Of a DNA stretch of 64,000 nt, positions 49,397 to 59,319 are shown in pieces; within the stretch, counting starts at the first letter, position 1; each line of letters begins with the position of its first letter. The notes beneath the pieces were generated by a model. The model saw only the letters and a list, made by a program, of their open reading frames with translations. It ran no database searches and was not told the origin of the DNA. The position numbers and the translations under genes are program-made. Source of the stretch: Vagococcus_D sp963518325 (GTDB taxonomy: Bacteria > Bacillota > Bacilli > Lactobacillales > Vagococcaceae); the NCBI RefSeq assembly GCF_963518325.1, contig NZ_CAUQJB010000001.1, positions 310,001 through 374,000 of the forward strand, read 5' to 3'.

Positions 49397-49592
49397 ACAA
49401 AAAAAGCTAGAGCCCTTGCCTCATAAGGCTTCTAGCTTGGCGTTACAGGCTATTGTTTTATTTCAACTTAAAGCCTCCCCTTCAGTTTGTTTTACTTTTT
49501 CAGACCTCCGTCACACATTATTTTTTGGGACTTAATTATCTGTTTTTGATTTCATTTTATTACATCTGAATTCTCATTTTTTTATTATTTTC
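49397..49592 (-). ncRNA. Candidate small RNA with its own terminator
   Basis: On the minus strand an extended -10 TGTGTATAAT (49599-49604 for TATAAT) starts a stretch of about 195 bases without a convincing ORF. It ends in the strong terminator AAGCTAGA-AGCC/GGGCTCTAGCTT followed by seven T (49397-49439). It lies beyond the pyr operon terminator, so it is not the operon tail. I see no Fst-like toxin ORF. The evidence is moderate. Confidence 0.4.
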
Positions 49593-49614
49593 AGCTAAAT
49601 TATACACACTCCAG

Positions 49615-49648
49615 TAAAAAAAAGAATAGAACACTAAGTTCCATTCCT
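49615..49648 (-). terminator. Intrinsic terminator of the pyr operon
   Basis: GAATGGAAC and GTTCTATTC form a 9-bp stem (one G-U) with a 6-base loop, followed by eight T on the minus strand after pyrE. Confidence 0.85.
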
Positions 49649-49666
49649 TTAAATCACTCACTTTAT

Positions 49667-50308
49667 TTAATCTTGTTTTTGCGACCACTCTACTGGACTT
49701 TTTTTCCAATCTTGTAGCAAAGTCACTTCTGATTGATTGACATACTCAATTGATAAGGCAACATCGATCAAGGTGCTGTAATTCGTTAATGTCAATAGTT
49801 TTACTTTTTTTGCAGCAAAGTTTTCAACGCCTTTTGGTAGCTCATAAGTAAAGATCGCTGCCACACCTAAAACGGTGGCACCCTCCCGCGTGGCTGCTTC
49901 TGCCGCTTCCAGGACGCTTCCGCCAGTTGAAATTAAATCTTCGATAATCACCATTTTTTGCCCCTCAGTAATCCGGCCTTCAATTTGATTACCTTTGCCG
50001 TGTTCCTTGGCTTTGCCTCGGATATAAACCATTGGTAAATTTAAGATTTGCGCCACCCAAGCCGCATGGGGAATACCTGCGGTAGCAGTTCCGGCAATCA
50101 CTTCTACGTCAGGATAAACCTCTTTAATCTGTTGAGCCAACCCTTCAGCAATGGCTGTACGAACTTTCGGATAACTCATCGTAATCCGATTGTCACAATA
50201 AATAGGGCTCTTTAAACCACTAGCCCAAGTAAAGGGTTCACTAGGACTTAAGCTTACTGCTTTAATTTCTAATAAATCTTGGGCAATCTTTTTTGCTAAT
50301 TCCGTCAT
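49667..50308 (-). CDS. pyrE: Orotate phosphoribosyltransferase
   Basis: It joins orotate and PRPP to give orotidine 5'-phosphate, step five of UMP synthesis. The protein of about 213 residues has FTWASGLKSPIYCDNR near the N terminus and the PRPP loop MVIIEDLISTGGS. The ATG lies one base after the pyrF stop, with GGAG inside the end of pyrF; an in-frame ATG upstream overlaps that GGAG. It is the last gene of the operon. Confidence 0.95.
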   Translation of the reverse strand: MTELAKKIAQDLLEIKAVSLSPSEPFTWASGLKSPIYCDNRITMSYPKVRTAIAEGLAQQIKEVYPDVEVIAGTATAGIPHAAWVAQILNLPMVYIRGKAKEHGKGNQIEGRITEGQKMVIIEDLISTGGSVLEAAEAATREGATVLGVAAIFTYELPKGVENFAAKKVKLLTLTNYSTLIDVALSIEYVNQSEVTLLQDWKKSPVEWSQKQD

Positions 50309-50309
50309 C

Positions 50310-51017
50310 TTAATTATCTCCATTCCATTCAGTTAATATTCTACGATAAGCCTCAACGGGATTTTCCGCCTGAGTAATCGGACGACCTACTACGATATAG
50401 TCAGAACCAATTCGATGGGCATCTGCAGGAGTGACTACCCGCTTTTGATCACCTACTTGGCTACCACTTGGGCGAATTCCTGGTGTTAAACAGACAAAGT
50501 AATCTGAGGTTGCACCTTTGATTTCAGCTACTTCCAAGGCCGAACAAACAACACCATCTAGTCCACTTGCTTGCGCTAATTGAGCGTAATGTCTGACACT
50601 TTCAGCTAAACTCACCTTAATCAATTGGTCGTGTTGCATTGCTTCTTCACTGGTAGAAGTCAATTGAGTGACCGCAATGAGTTGCGGACGTCGTTGTCCT
50701 TCTGCGGTTCCTTCTTCAAGCCCACGTAGAGCGCCTTCCATCATTAGTTGGCCCCCTGCTCCATGGACATTAGTCAGCGCAACCCCAAGTTTAGCAATCC
50801 CTCTCATCGCACTTTCAACCGTATTTGGAATATCATGTAATTTTAAGTCAAGAAACACATCATGACCTAGTTCTCTTAGCCAAGTAACAACGTCAGGTCC
50901 TTCCTGATAAAATAATTCCATGCCCACTTTTACAAACAGTTTTTCATCAAACTGACTTAAAAAATCTTCGACGCCTTGACGATCTGGAAAATCCAACGCA
51001 ATAATCGGTCGATTCAT
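50310..51017 (-). CDS. pyrF: Orotidine 5'-phosphate decarboxylase
   Basis: It decarboxylates OMP to UMP, the final step. The 235-residue TIM-barrel protein has the signature FLDLKLHDIPNTV with the catalytic Asp-Lys-Asp set and a C-terminal TPGIRPSG and YIVVGRPIT phosphate site. It starts 2 bases after the pyrD stop codon. Confidence 0.96.
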   Translation of the reverse strand: MNRPIIALDFPDRQGVEDFLSQFDEKLFVKVGMELFYQEGPDVVTWLRELGHDVFLDLKLHDIPNTVESAMRGIAKLGVALTNVHGAGGQLMMEGALRGLEEGTAEGQRRPQLIAVTQLTSTSEEAMQHDQLIKVSLAESVRHYAQLAQASGLDGVVCSALEVAEIKGATSDYFVCLTPGIRPSGSQVGDQKRVVTPADAHRIGSDYIVVGRPITQAENPVEAYRRILTEWNGDN

Positions 51018-51019
51018 TC

Positions 51020-51937
51020 TTATCTACCTGCCTTTACTTCATTTATCAAACTCATCAAACTCTCAATACCTAGTTCATCCATTCGCTTAGGTAATGCATC
51101 AATTAATTTGGGACAGACATAAGGATCGGTAAAATTCGCCGTCCCGACTGCTACTGCACTGGCACCTGCCATATACATCTCGAGAACATCATCCACTGTA
51201 TAGACACCACCCATACCAATAATCGGAATATCCACAGCGTGAGAGACTTGGTGAATTAAGCGGATCGCTACAGGTTTAATGGCTGGACCCGATAGACCAC
51301 CTGTTTGGTTGGCTAAGACTGGCTGGCGCGTTTTTAAATCAAGGCGCATCCCCAGTAGCGTATTGATCATCGTTAAGCCATCTGCACCACCCTCTTCAAT
51401 TGCTTTGGCAATCGGCACAATGTCGGTGACATTCGGTGATAATTTAACGTAAATCGGCACACTGCTAACGGCTTTCACAGCCTTGGTTAAACGATAAGCA
51501 ACTTCTGGGTCAGTTCCAAAAGCAATTCCCCCATGCTTCACATTAGGACAGGAAATATTTAATTCAATCGCTTTGACATTAGGCGCATCGCCGATTTTAC
51601 GACAAACCTCCACATAGTCCTCTTCCGTGGACCCAGCCACATTAGCGATAACCGGCACATCATAAGCTTCCAAATAAGGTAGCTTCTTACTCATAACAAC
51701 ATCTAATCCAGGATTTTGGAGTCCAATGGCGTTCAACATGCCACTAGGGGTCTCCGCCACACGGGGCGTAGGATTTCCAAAGCGTTGTTCAACGGTTGTT
51801 GCCTTCACCATAATAGCCCCCAAAAGACTTAAATCATAATATTTGGCATACTCTTCGCCAAATCCAAAACAGCCGCTCGCTGGCATAATCGGATTTTTCA
51901 AGTCCAATCCTGGTATACTAACTGCTAAACGGTTCAT
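51020..51937 (-). CDS. pyrD: Dihydroorotate dehydrogenase B, catalytic subunit
   Basis: This FMN-containing class 1B enzyme oxidises dihydroorotate to orotate and passes electrons to NAD through PyrK. The 305-residue protein has ELNISCPNVKHGG with the catalytic cysteine, and GADGLTMINT and VGTANF at the FMN phosphate site. Its ATG overlaps the pyrK stop (ATGA), as expected for partner subunits. Confidence 0.96.
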   Translation of the reverse strand: MNRLAVSIPGLDLKNPIMPASGCFGFGEEYAKYYDLSLLGAIMVKATTVEQRFGNPTPRVAETPSGMLNAIGLQNPGLDVVMSKKLPYLEAYDVPVIANVAGSTEEDYVEVCRKIGDAPNVKAIELNISCPNVKHGGIAFGTDPEVAYRLTKAVKAVSSVPIYVKLSPNVTDIVPIAKAIEEGGADGLTMINTLLGMRLDLKTRQPVLANQTGGLSGPAIKPVAIRLIHQVSHAVDIPIIGMGGVYTVDDVLEMYMAGASAVAVGTANFTDPYVCPKLIDALPKRMDELGIESLMSLINEVKAGR

Positions 51938-52716
51938 AACCGCACCTCCCCTGTTGCGAAAACCGGTCCTTCATCACAGACTTTCTTACTTTCCTTACCT
52001 GTTTCATCCGCTTGTAAATGACAGACACAGGCATAACAGGCGCCCATCCCACAAGCCATTCGCGCTTCTAATGATAAATAAGCTCGAGGATGATCATGAA
52101 AATTAGCTTCCACTGTTTTCAATAGACCATTAGAGCCACAACTATAAACTGCCGTCGGCTGATAAACCTTGAGTAACTCATCTAGAAGATTTCCTGCATG
52201 TCCATGAGACCCGTATGAGCCGTCGTCTGTCGAGATATGAACTTCATCTAATGCCATAAATTGGTCCTCGTAAAAAATAACATCCTGTTTGGCAAAGCCT
52301 AAAAGATGAACCACCTTCGCCCCACGCTCTTTAATTTGACGAGACAACTCATAAAGTGGTGGCACGCCAATACCGCCACCGATAATAAAGACGCAATCCT
52401 CAGCGGTGATATCCGCAATCGGAAAACCATTTCCCAGTGGTCCCATAACATCTAATAAATCACCTGGCTCCAGTAAACTAAGGTCGGCCGTACCATCACC
52501 TTCCACTCTGTAAATAATCGTACATTCTAACCTTGCTTGATTAATAGCAGCCAAACTAATCGGTCGACGCAATAATAAATCGGCCCGAGGCACTTTAATG
52601 TGAATAAATTGACCAGGAACCTTCATTTCCTTTACCAACTCACCTGTTAAAACTAATTCATAAATATTCGGGGCCAAACAAACTTGACTGACCACCGACA
52701 TCATTTCTTGCTTCAT
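51934..52716 (-). CDS. pyrK: Dihydroorotate dehydrogenase B, electron-transfer subunit
   Basis: The 260-residue flavoprotein has an FAD-binding barrel (LLLRRPISLAAIN, Arg-Pro-x-Ser motif), an NAD-binding GGGIGVPPLYEL region and a C-terminal [2Fe-2S] cluster site CGMGACYACVCH with a later Cys. It links PyrD to NAD. It is separated from pyrAB by a 97-base gap containing a hairpin and a TATAAT box. Confidence 0.95.
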   Translation of the reverse strand: MKQEMMSVVSQVCLAPNIYELVLTGELVKEMKVPGQFIHIKVPRADLLLRRPISLAAINQARLECTIIYRVEGDGTADLSLLEPGDLLDVMGPLGNGFPIADITAEDCVFIIGGGIGVPPLYELSRQIKERGAKVVHLLGFAKQDVIFYEDQFMALDEVHISTDDGSYGSHGHAGNLLDELLKVYQPTAVYSCGSNGLLKTVEANFHDHPRAYLSLEARMACGMGACYACVCHLQADETGKESKKVCDEGPVFATGEVRL

Positions 52717-52765
52717 GGCTTACCTCCTCATTTAAACAATTTTTGAGCTATATATAGAATACCTC

Positions 52766-52806
52766 ATTATACAACACAGTAGTGAAAAGTGACCTTTCCA
52801 CTACTG
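52766..52806 (-). promoter_or_regulatory. Intercistronic hairpin and possible internal promoter before pyrK
   Basis: CAGTAGTGGAAAG and CTTTTCACTACTG form a 13-bp stem (52777-52806) without a T run. It is followed by GTTGTATAATGAGG, a consensus -10. It could be a processing site or give extra pyrKDFE transcript; no good -35 is seen. Confidence 0.45.
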
Positions 52807-52813
52807 ATAATGG

Positions 52814-55800
52814 CTATAAGGCTTCAACTTGAAAGGCTTGAGATTCTAATACTTTCAAAATCGCACTGGCTGTGTCCAGTGACGTGAATAACGGAACCCC
52901 ATGCTCCACTGATTCTCGTCGAATCAAGAAACCATCGGACTCAGCAGCCCGTTTTTTATCCATAGTATTAACTACGACTTGGGCTTCCCCTTTGCGAATC
53001 ACATCAATCACTGTTTCACTGCCTTCATGAGAAATTTTAGATACCGACTTAACCGTCAACCCTTGCTGCTTAAAGTAAGCTGCCGTTCCTTCTGTTGCCA
53101 CTAAACTGTAACCAATTTTAGTAAAGCGTTTTGCCAAAGCCAAGCTTTCTTCTTTCGCTTCATCAGCAATGGTGAACAAGACTGAGCCATAGCTTGGTAA
53201 ATGCATCCCACTTGCTTCAAAAACCTTATACAAAGCTTTATCCAAATTGATGTCAGAGCCCATAACTTCTCCCGTTGATTTCATCTCAGGGCCTAAGTAG
53301 GTATCTACAAGCTGTAGCTTGGCAAATGAGAAGACAGGTGCTTTCACATGAACTCCTTTACTTTCTTTGTAGAGGCCATCTTCATAGCCTAACTCTTTTA
53401 AGGTTTGACCTAAAATTAATTTTGTCGCTACTTGTGACATTGGAATCCCCGTGACTTTACTTAAGAAAGGCACGGTTCTGCTTGCTCGAGGGTTGACTTC
53501 AATCACGTAAACCGTCTCTTGGTGAATAACAAATTGGACATTCATCATGCCTTTACAATTTAAGCCCAAGGCCAGACGTTTTGTATAATCCGCTATGGTT
53601 GCCTGAATGTCAGGTGATAGTGTTTGTGGTGGGTATACAGCCATGGAATCTCCTGAATGAACTCCCGCTCGTTCGATATGTTCCATAATCCCAGGAATCA
53701 AGACGTCCACCCCATCACTGATAGCATCCACTTCACACTCTCCACCTACTAAGTAACTATCAACAAGCACAGGATGTTCTGGCGATGCTTTAACCGCTTC
53801 GACCATATAACTTTCCAAATCCTCTTTATTTTCAACGATCTCCATGGCTCTGCCACCAAGAACATAACTTGGGCGAACTAAGACGGGATAACCGATGCGC
53901 TCGGCAATCACCACTGCTTCTTCCTTACTGGTGGCAGTATCTCCTGGCGGCATGGGAATGCCCATTTCAGTCAGGGCTTGTTCAAACAAATCCCGGTTCT
54001 CGGCTCGGTCTAAGTCTTCAATCGTTGTACCAATAATTTTCACTCCACGCTTTGTCAGTGGTTCGGCTAAATTAATCGCTGTCTGACCGCCAAATTGGAC
54101 GATAACACCTATGGGTTGTTCCAAGTCAATGACATTCATCACATCTTCAAGAGTGAGGGGTTCAAAATACAGTTTATCAGAGATTGAAAAATCAGTCGAC
54201 ACTGTTTCGGGGTTACTGTTCATGATGATGGCTTCATAGCCAGCCTGCTGAATGGCCTTAACAGAATGGACCGTTGCGTAGTCAAATTCAACTCCCTGAC
54301 CGATTCTTATTGGGCCAGATCCTAGGACTAAGACTGATTCCTTATTTGACTTAATACTTTCATTTTCCTGTTCATAAGTACTGTAAAAGTAAGGGGTCAC
54401 CGATTCAAATTCAGCAGCACAAGTATCAACCATTTTAAAGACTGGCATTAACTGGTGCTCTTTTCTAAACTGGCTAACACTTAATTCGTCACTTTGCCAT
54501 AATTCCGCCACTTTTTTATCGGTAAAGCCGTTTTGTTTCGCTTCTGCCAAAACTTCAACATTGCCGACATGTTCTGCCAGTTCTTTTTCCAATTCGATAA
54601 TATGTAATAGTTTATCTAAGAATAATAAATCAATTTTGGTAAGCTCCGCTAGTTCTTCGATTGAATAATCTCGACGCAAAGCTTCAGCCAGATAAAATAA
54701 CCGATCATCTTGTGCTTTGATTATTTTTTCAGTTAGCTGATCTTCTGAGACACCTGCTAGCTCTTTTAGTTCAATATGGTGAGTGCCAATTTCTAATGAA
54801 CGAACAGCTTTCAATAGTGACTCTTCAATATTACGACCAATGGCCATGACTTCACCAGTGGCTTTCATCTGAGTGCCTAATTTACGCTCGCCTTTTTCAA
54901 ATTTATCAAAGGGCCAACGGGGAATTTTAGAGACCACATAATCGAGAGTTGGCTCAAATTCAGCATAGGTAGTTTCCGTCACTGGGTTTTTCATCTCATC
55001 GAGAGTCAAGCCAACGGCAATTTTCGCCGCGAGTTTAGCAATCGGGTAACCTGTTGCTTTACTGGCTAAGGCAGAACTGCGACTAACCCGTGGGTTTACT
55101 TCAATGACGTAATAGTTAAAGCTATGAGGGTCCAAAGCCAGCTGAACATTACAGCCTCCTTCAATTTTTAAGGCGCGAATAATTTTTAGAGAGGCATCAC
55201 GCAACATTTGGTGCTCACTGTCGGATAATGTCTGACTTGGGGCAAAGACAATCGAATCTCCTGTGTGAATGCCAACAGGATCAAAGTTTTCCATGTTACA
55301 GACGACAATCGCATTGTCGGCTGAGTCACGCATGACTTCATATTCAATTTCCTTATAACCGGCAATACTTTTTTCAATCAAACATTGGGTAGCTGGCGAT
55401 AATTTTAGGCCGTTGCTGGCAATTTCAATTAACTCCTCAACGGTGTCACACATGCCGCCACCTGTTCCACCTAACGTAAATGCTGGTCTAACGATGATGG
55501 GAAAGCCAATTTCTTCAGAAAAAGCAACTGCATCGGCCACGTTATTAACAATCACACTTTCAGGAATCGGTTGATCCAACTCTTCCATTAACTGTTTAAA
55601 TAAATCCCGATCCTCGGCTTGATCAATGGCCGTTAACTTTGTGCCAAGTAACTCAATCTGCAACTCATCTAAGATGCCTGATTTTGATAATTCCATGGCC
55701 ATATTAAGACCGGTTTGCCCTCCAAGAGTTGGCAAAATAGCATCGGGACGTTCTTTTCGTAAAATCCGTGAGACAAACTCAAGGGTAATTGGTTCAATAT

Positions 55801-55993
55801 AGACTTTATCGGCTATCTCTTTATCTGTCATAATCGTCGCTGGGTTGGAGTTAACCAAAATCACTTCATAACCTTCTTCTCTTAATGCCAGGCAAGCTTG
55901 TGTCCCGGCATAATCAAATTCAGCCGCTTGACCAATGACGATTGGACCAGAGCCAATCACCATAATTCGTTTAATATCTGTTCTTTTTGGCAT
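52814..55993 (-). CDS. pyrAB: Carbamoyl-phosphate synthase large subunit, pyrimidine-specific
   Basis: The enzyme makes carbamoyl phosphate from bicarbonate, ammonia and two ATP. The 1059-residue protein shows the internal duplication of two ATP-grasp halves (GSGPIVIGQAAEFDYAG at the start and GSGPIRIGQGVEFDYA near residue 556), the oligomerisation region between them, and a C-terminal MGS-like allosteric domain. Its ATG overlaps the pyrAA stop by one base. UMP/PRPP control is expected. Confidence 0.97.
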   Translation of the reverse strand: MPKRTDIKRIMVIGSGPIVIGQAAEFDYAGTQACLALREEGYEVILVNSNPATIMTDKEIADKVYIEPITLEFVSRILRKERPDAILPTLGGQTGLNMAMELSKSGILDELQIELLGTKLTAIDQAEDRDLFKQLMEELDQPIPESVIVNNVADAVAFSEEIGFPIIVRPAFTLGGTGGGMCDTVEELIEIASNGLKLSPATQCLIEKSIAGYKEIEYEVMRDSADNAIVVCNMENFDPVGIHTGDSIVFAPSQTLSDSEHQMLRDASLKIIRALKIEGGCNVQLALDPHSFNYYVIEVNPRVSRSSALASKATGYPIAKLAAKIAVGLTLDEMKNPVTETTYAEFEPTLDYVVSKIPRWPFDKFEKGERKLGTQMKATGEVMAIGRNIEESLLKAVRSLEIGTHHIELKELAGVSEDQLTEKIIKAQDDRLFYLAEALRRDYSIEELAELTKIDLLFLDKLLHIIELEKELAEHVGNVEVLAEAKQNGFTDKKVAELWQSDELSVSQFRKEHQLMPVFKMVDTCAAEFESVTPYFYSTYEQENESIKSNKESVLVLGSGPIRIGQGVEFDYATVHSVKAIQQAGYEAIIMNSNPETVSTDFSISDKLYFEPLTLEDVMNVIDLEQPIGVIVQFGGQTAINLAEPLTKRGVKIIGTTIEDLDRAENRDLFEQALTEMGIPMPPGDTATSKEEAVVIAERIGYPVLVRPSYVLGGRAMEIVENKEDLESYMVEAVKASPEHPVLVDSYLVGGECEVDAISDGVDVLIPGIMEHIERAGVHSGDSMAVYPPQTLSPDIQATIADYTKRLALGLNCKGMMNVQFVIHQETVYVIEVNPRASRTVPFLSKVTGIPMSQVATKLILGQTLKELGYEDGLYKESKGVHVKAPVFSFAKLQLVDTYLGPEMKSTGEVMGSDINLDKALYKVFEASGMHLPSYGSVLFTIADEAKEESLALAKRFTKIGYSLVATEGTAAYFKQQGLTVKSVSKISHEGSETVIDVIRKGEAQVVVNTMDKKRAAESDGFLIRRESVEHGVPLFTSLDTASAILKVLESQAFQVEAL

Positions 55994-57072
55994 TAGTCAA
56001 TCTCCTTCCAAGCATCCATTAATTCCATAAATTCATCAAACAAGTGAACCCCATCATGTGGTCCAGGGGCAGCATCGGGATGGAATTGGACCGTAAAAGC
56101 AGGAAACGCTTTATGGCGCACACCCTCGACAGTACCATCATTGATTTCCAGATGGGTAATCAGCAGTTTTTCATGATCAATTGACGCCTCATCCACGGCA
56201 TATCCGTGATTTTGTGAAGTAAAATCAATTCTACCTGTGGCTACTTCACGAACAGGATGGTTAACCCCCCGGTGGCCAAAACGCATTTTATAAGTGTCGG
56301 CACCATTAGCTAAAGCAAAGAGTTGGTGGCCTAGACAAATCCCAAAGATTGGCACTTTCCCTTGAATCCCGCGAATCATCTCTAAGACTGCTGGTAAACT
56401 TTTAGGGTCTCCAGGTCCATTACTGAGCATTACACCGTCGGGATGTAAATTTAAAATCGTGTCAGCATCAACATCATAAGGCAGTACCGTAATATTGCAA
56501 TGGCGTTTGCTTAATTCCCTTAGAATGCTGTGTTTAAGGCCAAAATCCACTACTACCACATTGCGGCCAATGCCCGGGCTTGGGTAAGCCTTAGTCGTCG
56601 ACACTTGCTCCACCTGATTAGTTGGCAGAACTGTCGCTTTCAACTGATCAAAGGCGTGATCAAGATCAGCTCCTTCATCAATAAAACTACCTTTCATCGT
56701 ACCGACAGAACGGATTTTCCGTGCTAGCATACGGGTGTCAATGCCTGCGATTCCAGGAATATCTTTGCTTTTTAGAAATTCATCTAAGGTCATTTGACTC
56801 CGCCAGTTTGATGCCAAACGGGCATGTTCCTTAACAATAACCCCTTTACAAGTTGGTTCAATCGATTCAAAATCGTCTCGATTAATACCGTAGTTCCCCA
56901 CCATCGGGTAAGTAAAGGTGATGATTTGGCCGTTAAAACTTTGATCGGTAATCGTTTCTTGATAACCAGTCATACTGGTCGTAAACACGACTTCTCCCGT
57001 GACCCCACGATCAGAGCCAAAAGCTTTTCCTGTAAAAATAGTGCCATCTTCTAAAATTAATAAGCGTTTCAC
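55993..57072 (-). CDS. pyrAA: Carbamoyl-phosphate synthase small (glutaminase) subunit
   Basis: This 359-residue class I glutamine amidotransferase supplies ammonia to PyrAB. The nucleophile is in FGICLGHQLF and the catalytic His in QFHPDAAPGPHD. Here Asp stands where the triad Glu is found in the E. coli enzyme; I believe this change occurs in related cocci, but could not check. The start is GTG after GGGGGAATAATCT. Confidence 0.95.
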   Translation of the reverse strand: MKRLLILEDGTIFTGKAFGSDRGVTGEVVFTTSMTGYQETITDQSFNGQIITFTYPMVGNYGINRDDFESIEPTCKGVIVKEHARLASNWRSQMTLDEFLKSKDIPGIAGIDTRMLARKIRSVGTMKGSFIDEGADLDHAFDQLKATVLPTNQVEQVSTTKAYPSPGIGRNVVVVDFGLKHSILRELSKRHCNITVLPYDVDADTILNLHPDGVMLSNGPGDPKSLPAVLEMIRGIQGKVPIFGICLGHQLFALANGADTYKMRFGHRGVNHPVREVATGRIDFTSQNHGYAVDEASIDHEKLLITHLEINDGTVEGVRHKAFPAFTVQFHPDAAPGPHDGVHLFDEFMELMDAWKEID

Positions 57073-57075
57073 AGA

Positions 57076-58362
57076 TTATTCCCCCTGTTTCCAAGCAACC
57101 TGCCCATCGACTAAGGTCAAAAGGGTTTGGCCTTTGACTTCTTTGCCGACAAAAGGCGTGTTGGAAGATTTCGATTTAAATTCAGCAGCATCAATGGCGT
57201 AAGTCGTAGCTAGTTCAAAGACAGCCAAATCGGCTTGACCGCCGATGGTTAAACGTCCTGCATCCAAATTAAAGAGCTCAGCCGGTTTTACCGTCATCCA
57301 ATCAATGACTTGTTGGAGAGTAAAGACTCCTTTTTCCACAAATTCAGTATACATCAGAGCAAAAGCTGTTTCGCTGCCAACAATCCCAAATGGTGCTTTT
57401 ATCATGGTTTGATCTTTTTCATCGTGCCCGTGTGGCGCATGATCCGTCGCAATACAATCAATTGTGCCATCCAATAAACCGTCGATTAGTGCCTGACGGT
57501 CATCCGTCCCTCGTAATGGTGGGTTCATCTTAAAATTACCATGATCGTGAGTAATGTCTTCTTCCGACATAATTAAATGATGAGGGCAGACTTCACAGGT
57601 CACATGAACCCCTGCTCGTTTAGCGTCACGGATTATTCGGACACTTTCTTTAGTCGAGACATGACAGACATGGTAGTGGACGCCGGTCTCTTCCGCTAAT
57701 AAAATATCACGGGCAATTTGGGAGGATTCCGTTGCGCTCATTATGCCAGGAAGGCCTAATTTTTCTGAAACCTTCCCTTTATGCATACAACCGCCGAACA
57801 ACAAAGACTCATCTTCTGTATGTGCCACAATCGGGCGATTGTGCTTGGCGGCTTCTTTCATGGCCAAATACATCGTCCCAGCCGTTTGAACCCCGACGCC
57901 ATCATTCGTGAAGGCGAAAGCCCCAGCTTTGGTCAAGCCTGTCATATCGACTAAGACCTCACTGCGTAACGCTTCCGTAATCGGCGCATATTGTAAGACT
58001 TTTACTACCGCATCTCGCTCAATCAGCTGTTGAACCTCGTTAAATCGTTCAACTGTATCTGGGACAGGATCAAGGTTTGGCATGGCGCATACCGTGGTAT
58101 ATCCCCCACGAGCCGCAGCCTTACTACCTGTTTCAATCGTTTCTTTATAAGTAAAACCCGGTTCTCTAAAATGGACATGAACATCCACTAGTCCAGGCGT
58201 AATCAAACCGCCAGCAACATCAATAACCTCATCAAATTCAATACCACTCGTGTCAAAATCAAGGCCAATGGCTTTGATTTTTCCCTCTTCAATCCAGATA
58301 TCACTTTTTAATAACTCATTTTGACGGTCAATCATTTGACCATTTTTAATTAGTGTTTTCAT
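57076..58362 (-). CDS. pyrC: Dihydroorotase
   Basis: This zinc amidohydrolase cyclises carbamoyl-aspartate to dihydroorotate. The 428-residue protein has VDVHVHFREPGF (His-x-His metal ligands), later metal-site histidines in IVAHTEDES and HVCHVST, and IATDHAPHG with the catalytic Asp. It is a class I type. It sits 3 bases before pyrAA and 3 bases after pyrB. Confidence 0.96.
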   Translation of the reverse strand: MKTLIKNGQMIDRQNELLKSDIWIEEGKIKAIGLDFDTSGIEFDEVIDVAGGLITPGLVDVHVHFREPGFTYKETIETGSKAAARGGYTTVCAMPNLDPVPDTVERFNEVQQLIERDAVVKVLQYAPITEALRSEVLVDMTGLTKAGAFAFTNDGVGVQTAGTMYLAMKEAAKHNRPIVAHTEDESLLFGGCMHKGKVSEKLGLPGIMSATESSQIARDILLAEETGVHYHVCHVSTKESVRIIRDAKRAGVHVTCEVCPHHLIMSEEDITHDHGNFKMNPPLRGTDDRQALIDGLLDGTIDCIATDHAPHGHDEKDQTMIKAPFGIVGSETAFALMYTEFVEKGVFTLQQVIDWMTVKPAELFNLDAGRLTIGGQADLAVFELATTYAIDAAEFKSKSSNTPFVGKEVKGQTLLTLVDGQVAWKQGE

Positions 58363-58365
58363 TAC

Positions 58366-59292
58366 TTACGCCTTCCCTTCTAAGATTGCTTCTAAAATTG
58401 CCATTCGCATAAAGACCCCATTGCTCATCTGTTGGACGATCCGTGATTGGATGCTTTCCACTAATGAATCTGCCAACTCAACATCCCGGTTGACTGGCGC
58501 TGGATGCATGATAATCGCATCTGCCTGCATTTTTTTGGCTCGTTCAATGGTCAAGCCATATTGTTGATGGTAGTCTTCTTTGGAAAAGCTTTCCGTTCCA
58601 TCATGCCGCTCATGTTGAACCCTTAACATCATCATCACATCTACGGTTTCAACTAATTCATCTAATGGTAAAAATGTCCCATAGGCTTGAAACTTTTTGT
58701 CGAACCACTCAGGAGGTCCAGAGAAAAAGACTTGAGCCCCTAGCCGTTTTAACATTTGCATATTGGATTTTGCCACACGGGAATGATTAATATCTCCCAC
58801 GATGGCTACTTTTAAGTTTTCAAAACCGCCAAATTCTTCATAAATTGTGAGTAAATCAAGCAAACACTGTGAAGGATGCTGGCCACTACCATCACCACCG
58901 TTAATAATCGAGCTAGTAATCGTGTTACTTTGGATCAACTGATTGTAATAATTTTCTTCTTGATGGCGGACAACGCAGGCATCTACTCCGATAGCTGACA
59001 TGGTCAAAACTGTGTCGTAAAGGGATTCGCCTTTTGTCACAGAACTTGTCGACGTATCAAATTCAATCACTTCCAAACCTAAACGCTTTTCTGCCACTTC
59101 AAAACTTTTGTGAGTCCGAGTACTATTTTCAAAAAACAAATTAGCCACAAAAAACTTCCGTTGCTTCGGTTTCCAGTTATCACCATTCTTGAATTGTTGG
59201 GCCCGACGAATTAATCCTAAAACTTCCTGATCACTTAAGGCTTCGACTGTCAATAAATGTTTTAAACTAACTTGTTCTCTTGTAATAATCAT
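58366..59292 (-). CDS. pyrB: Aspartate carbamoyltransferase catalytic subunit
   Basis: It transfers the carbamoyl group to aspartate, the committed step. The 308-residue protein has the carbamoyl-phosphate motif FFENSTRTHKSFE and MHPAPVNRDVEL near the C terminus. No regulatory subunit gene (pyrI) is present, as in other Firmicutes. The gap to pyrP is only 27 bases, so the third attenuator known from Bacillus is missing here. Confidence 0.97.
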   Translation of the reverse strand: MIITREQVSLKHLLTVEALSDQEVLGLIRRAQQFKNGDNWKPKQRKFFVANLFFENSTRTHKSFEVAEKRLGLEVIEFDTSTSSVTKGESLYDTVLTMSAIGVDACVVRHQEENYYNQLIQSNTITSSIINGGDGSGQHPSQCLLDLLTIYEEFGGFENLKVAIVGDINHSRVAKSNMQMLKRLGAQVFFSGPPEWFDKKFQAYGTFLPLDELVETVDVMMMLRVQHERHDGTESFSKEDYHQQYGLTIERAKKMQADAIIMHPAPVNRDVELADSLVESIQSRIVQQMSNGVFMRMAILEAILEGKA

Positions 59293-59319
59293 CTTCTGAC
59301 CTCACTTTTCTTTTTTGGT

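Noticed and set aside
49247..49533. Plus-strand open frame reading ...NAQEALERLDSPDK...
   Set aside because: It has no start codon with a ribosome binding site, and its second half is simply the reverse of the candidate small RNA and terminator. Coding is unlikely.
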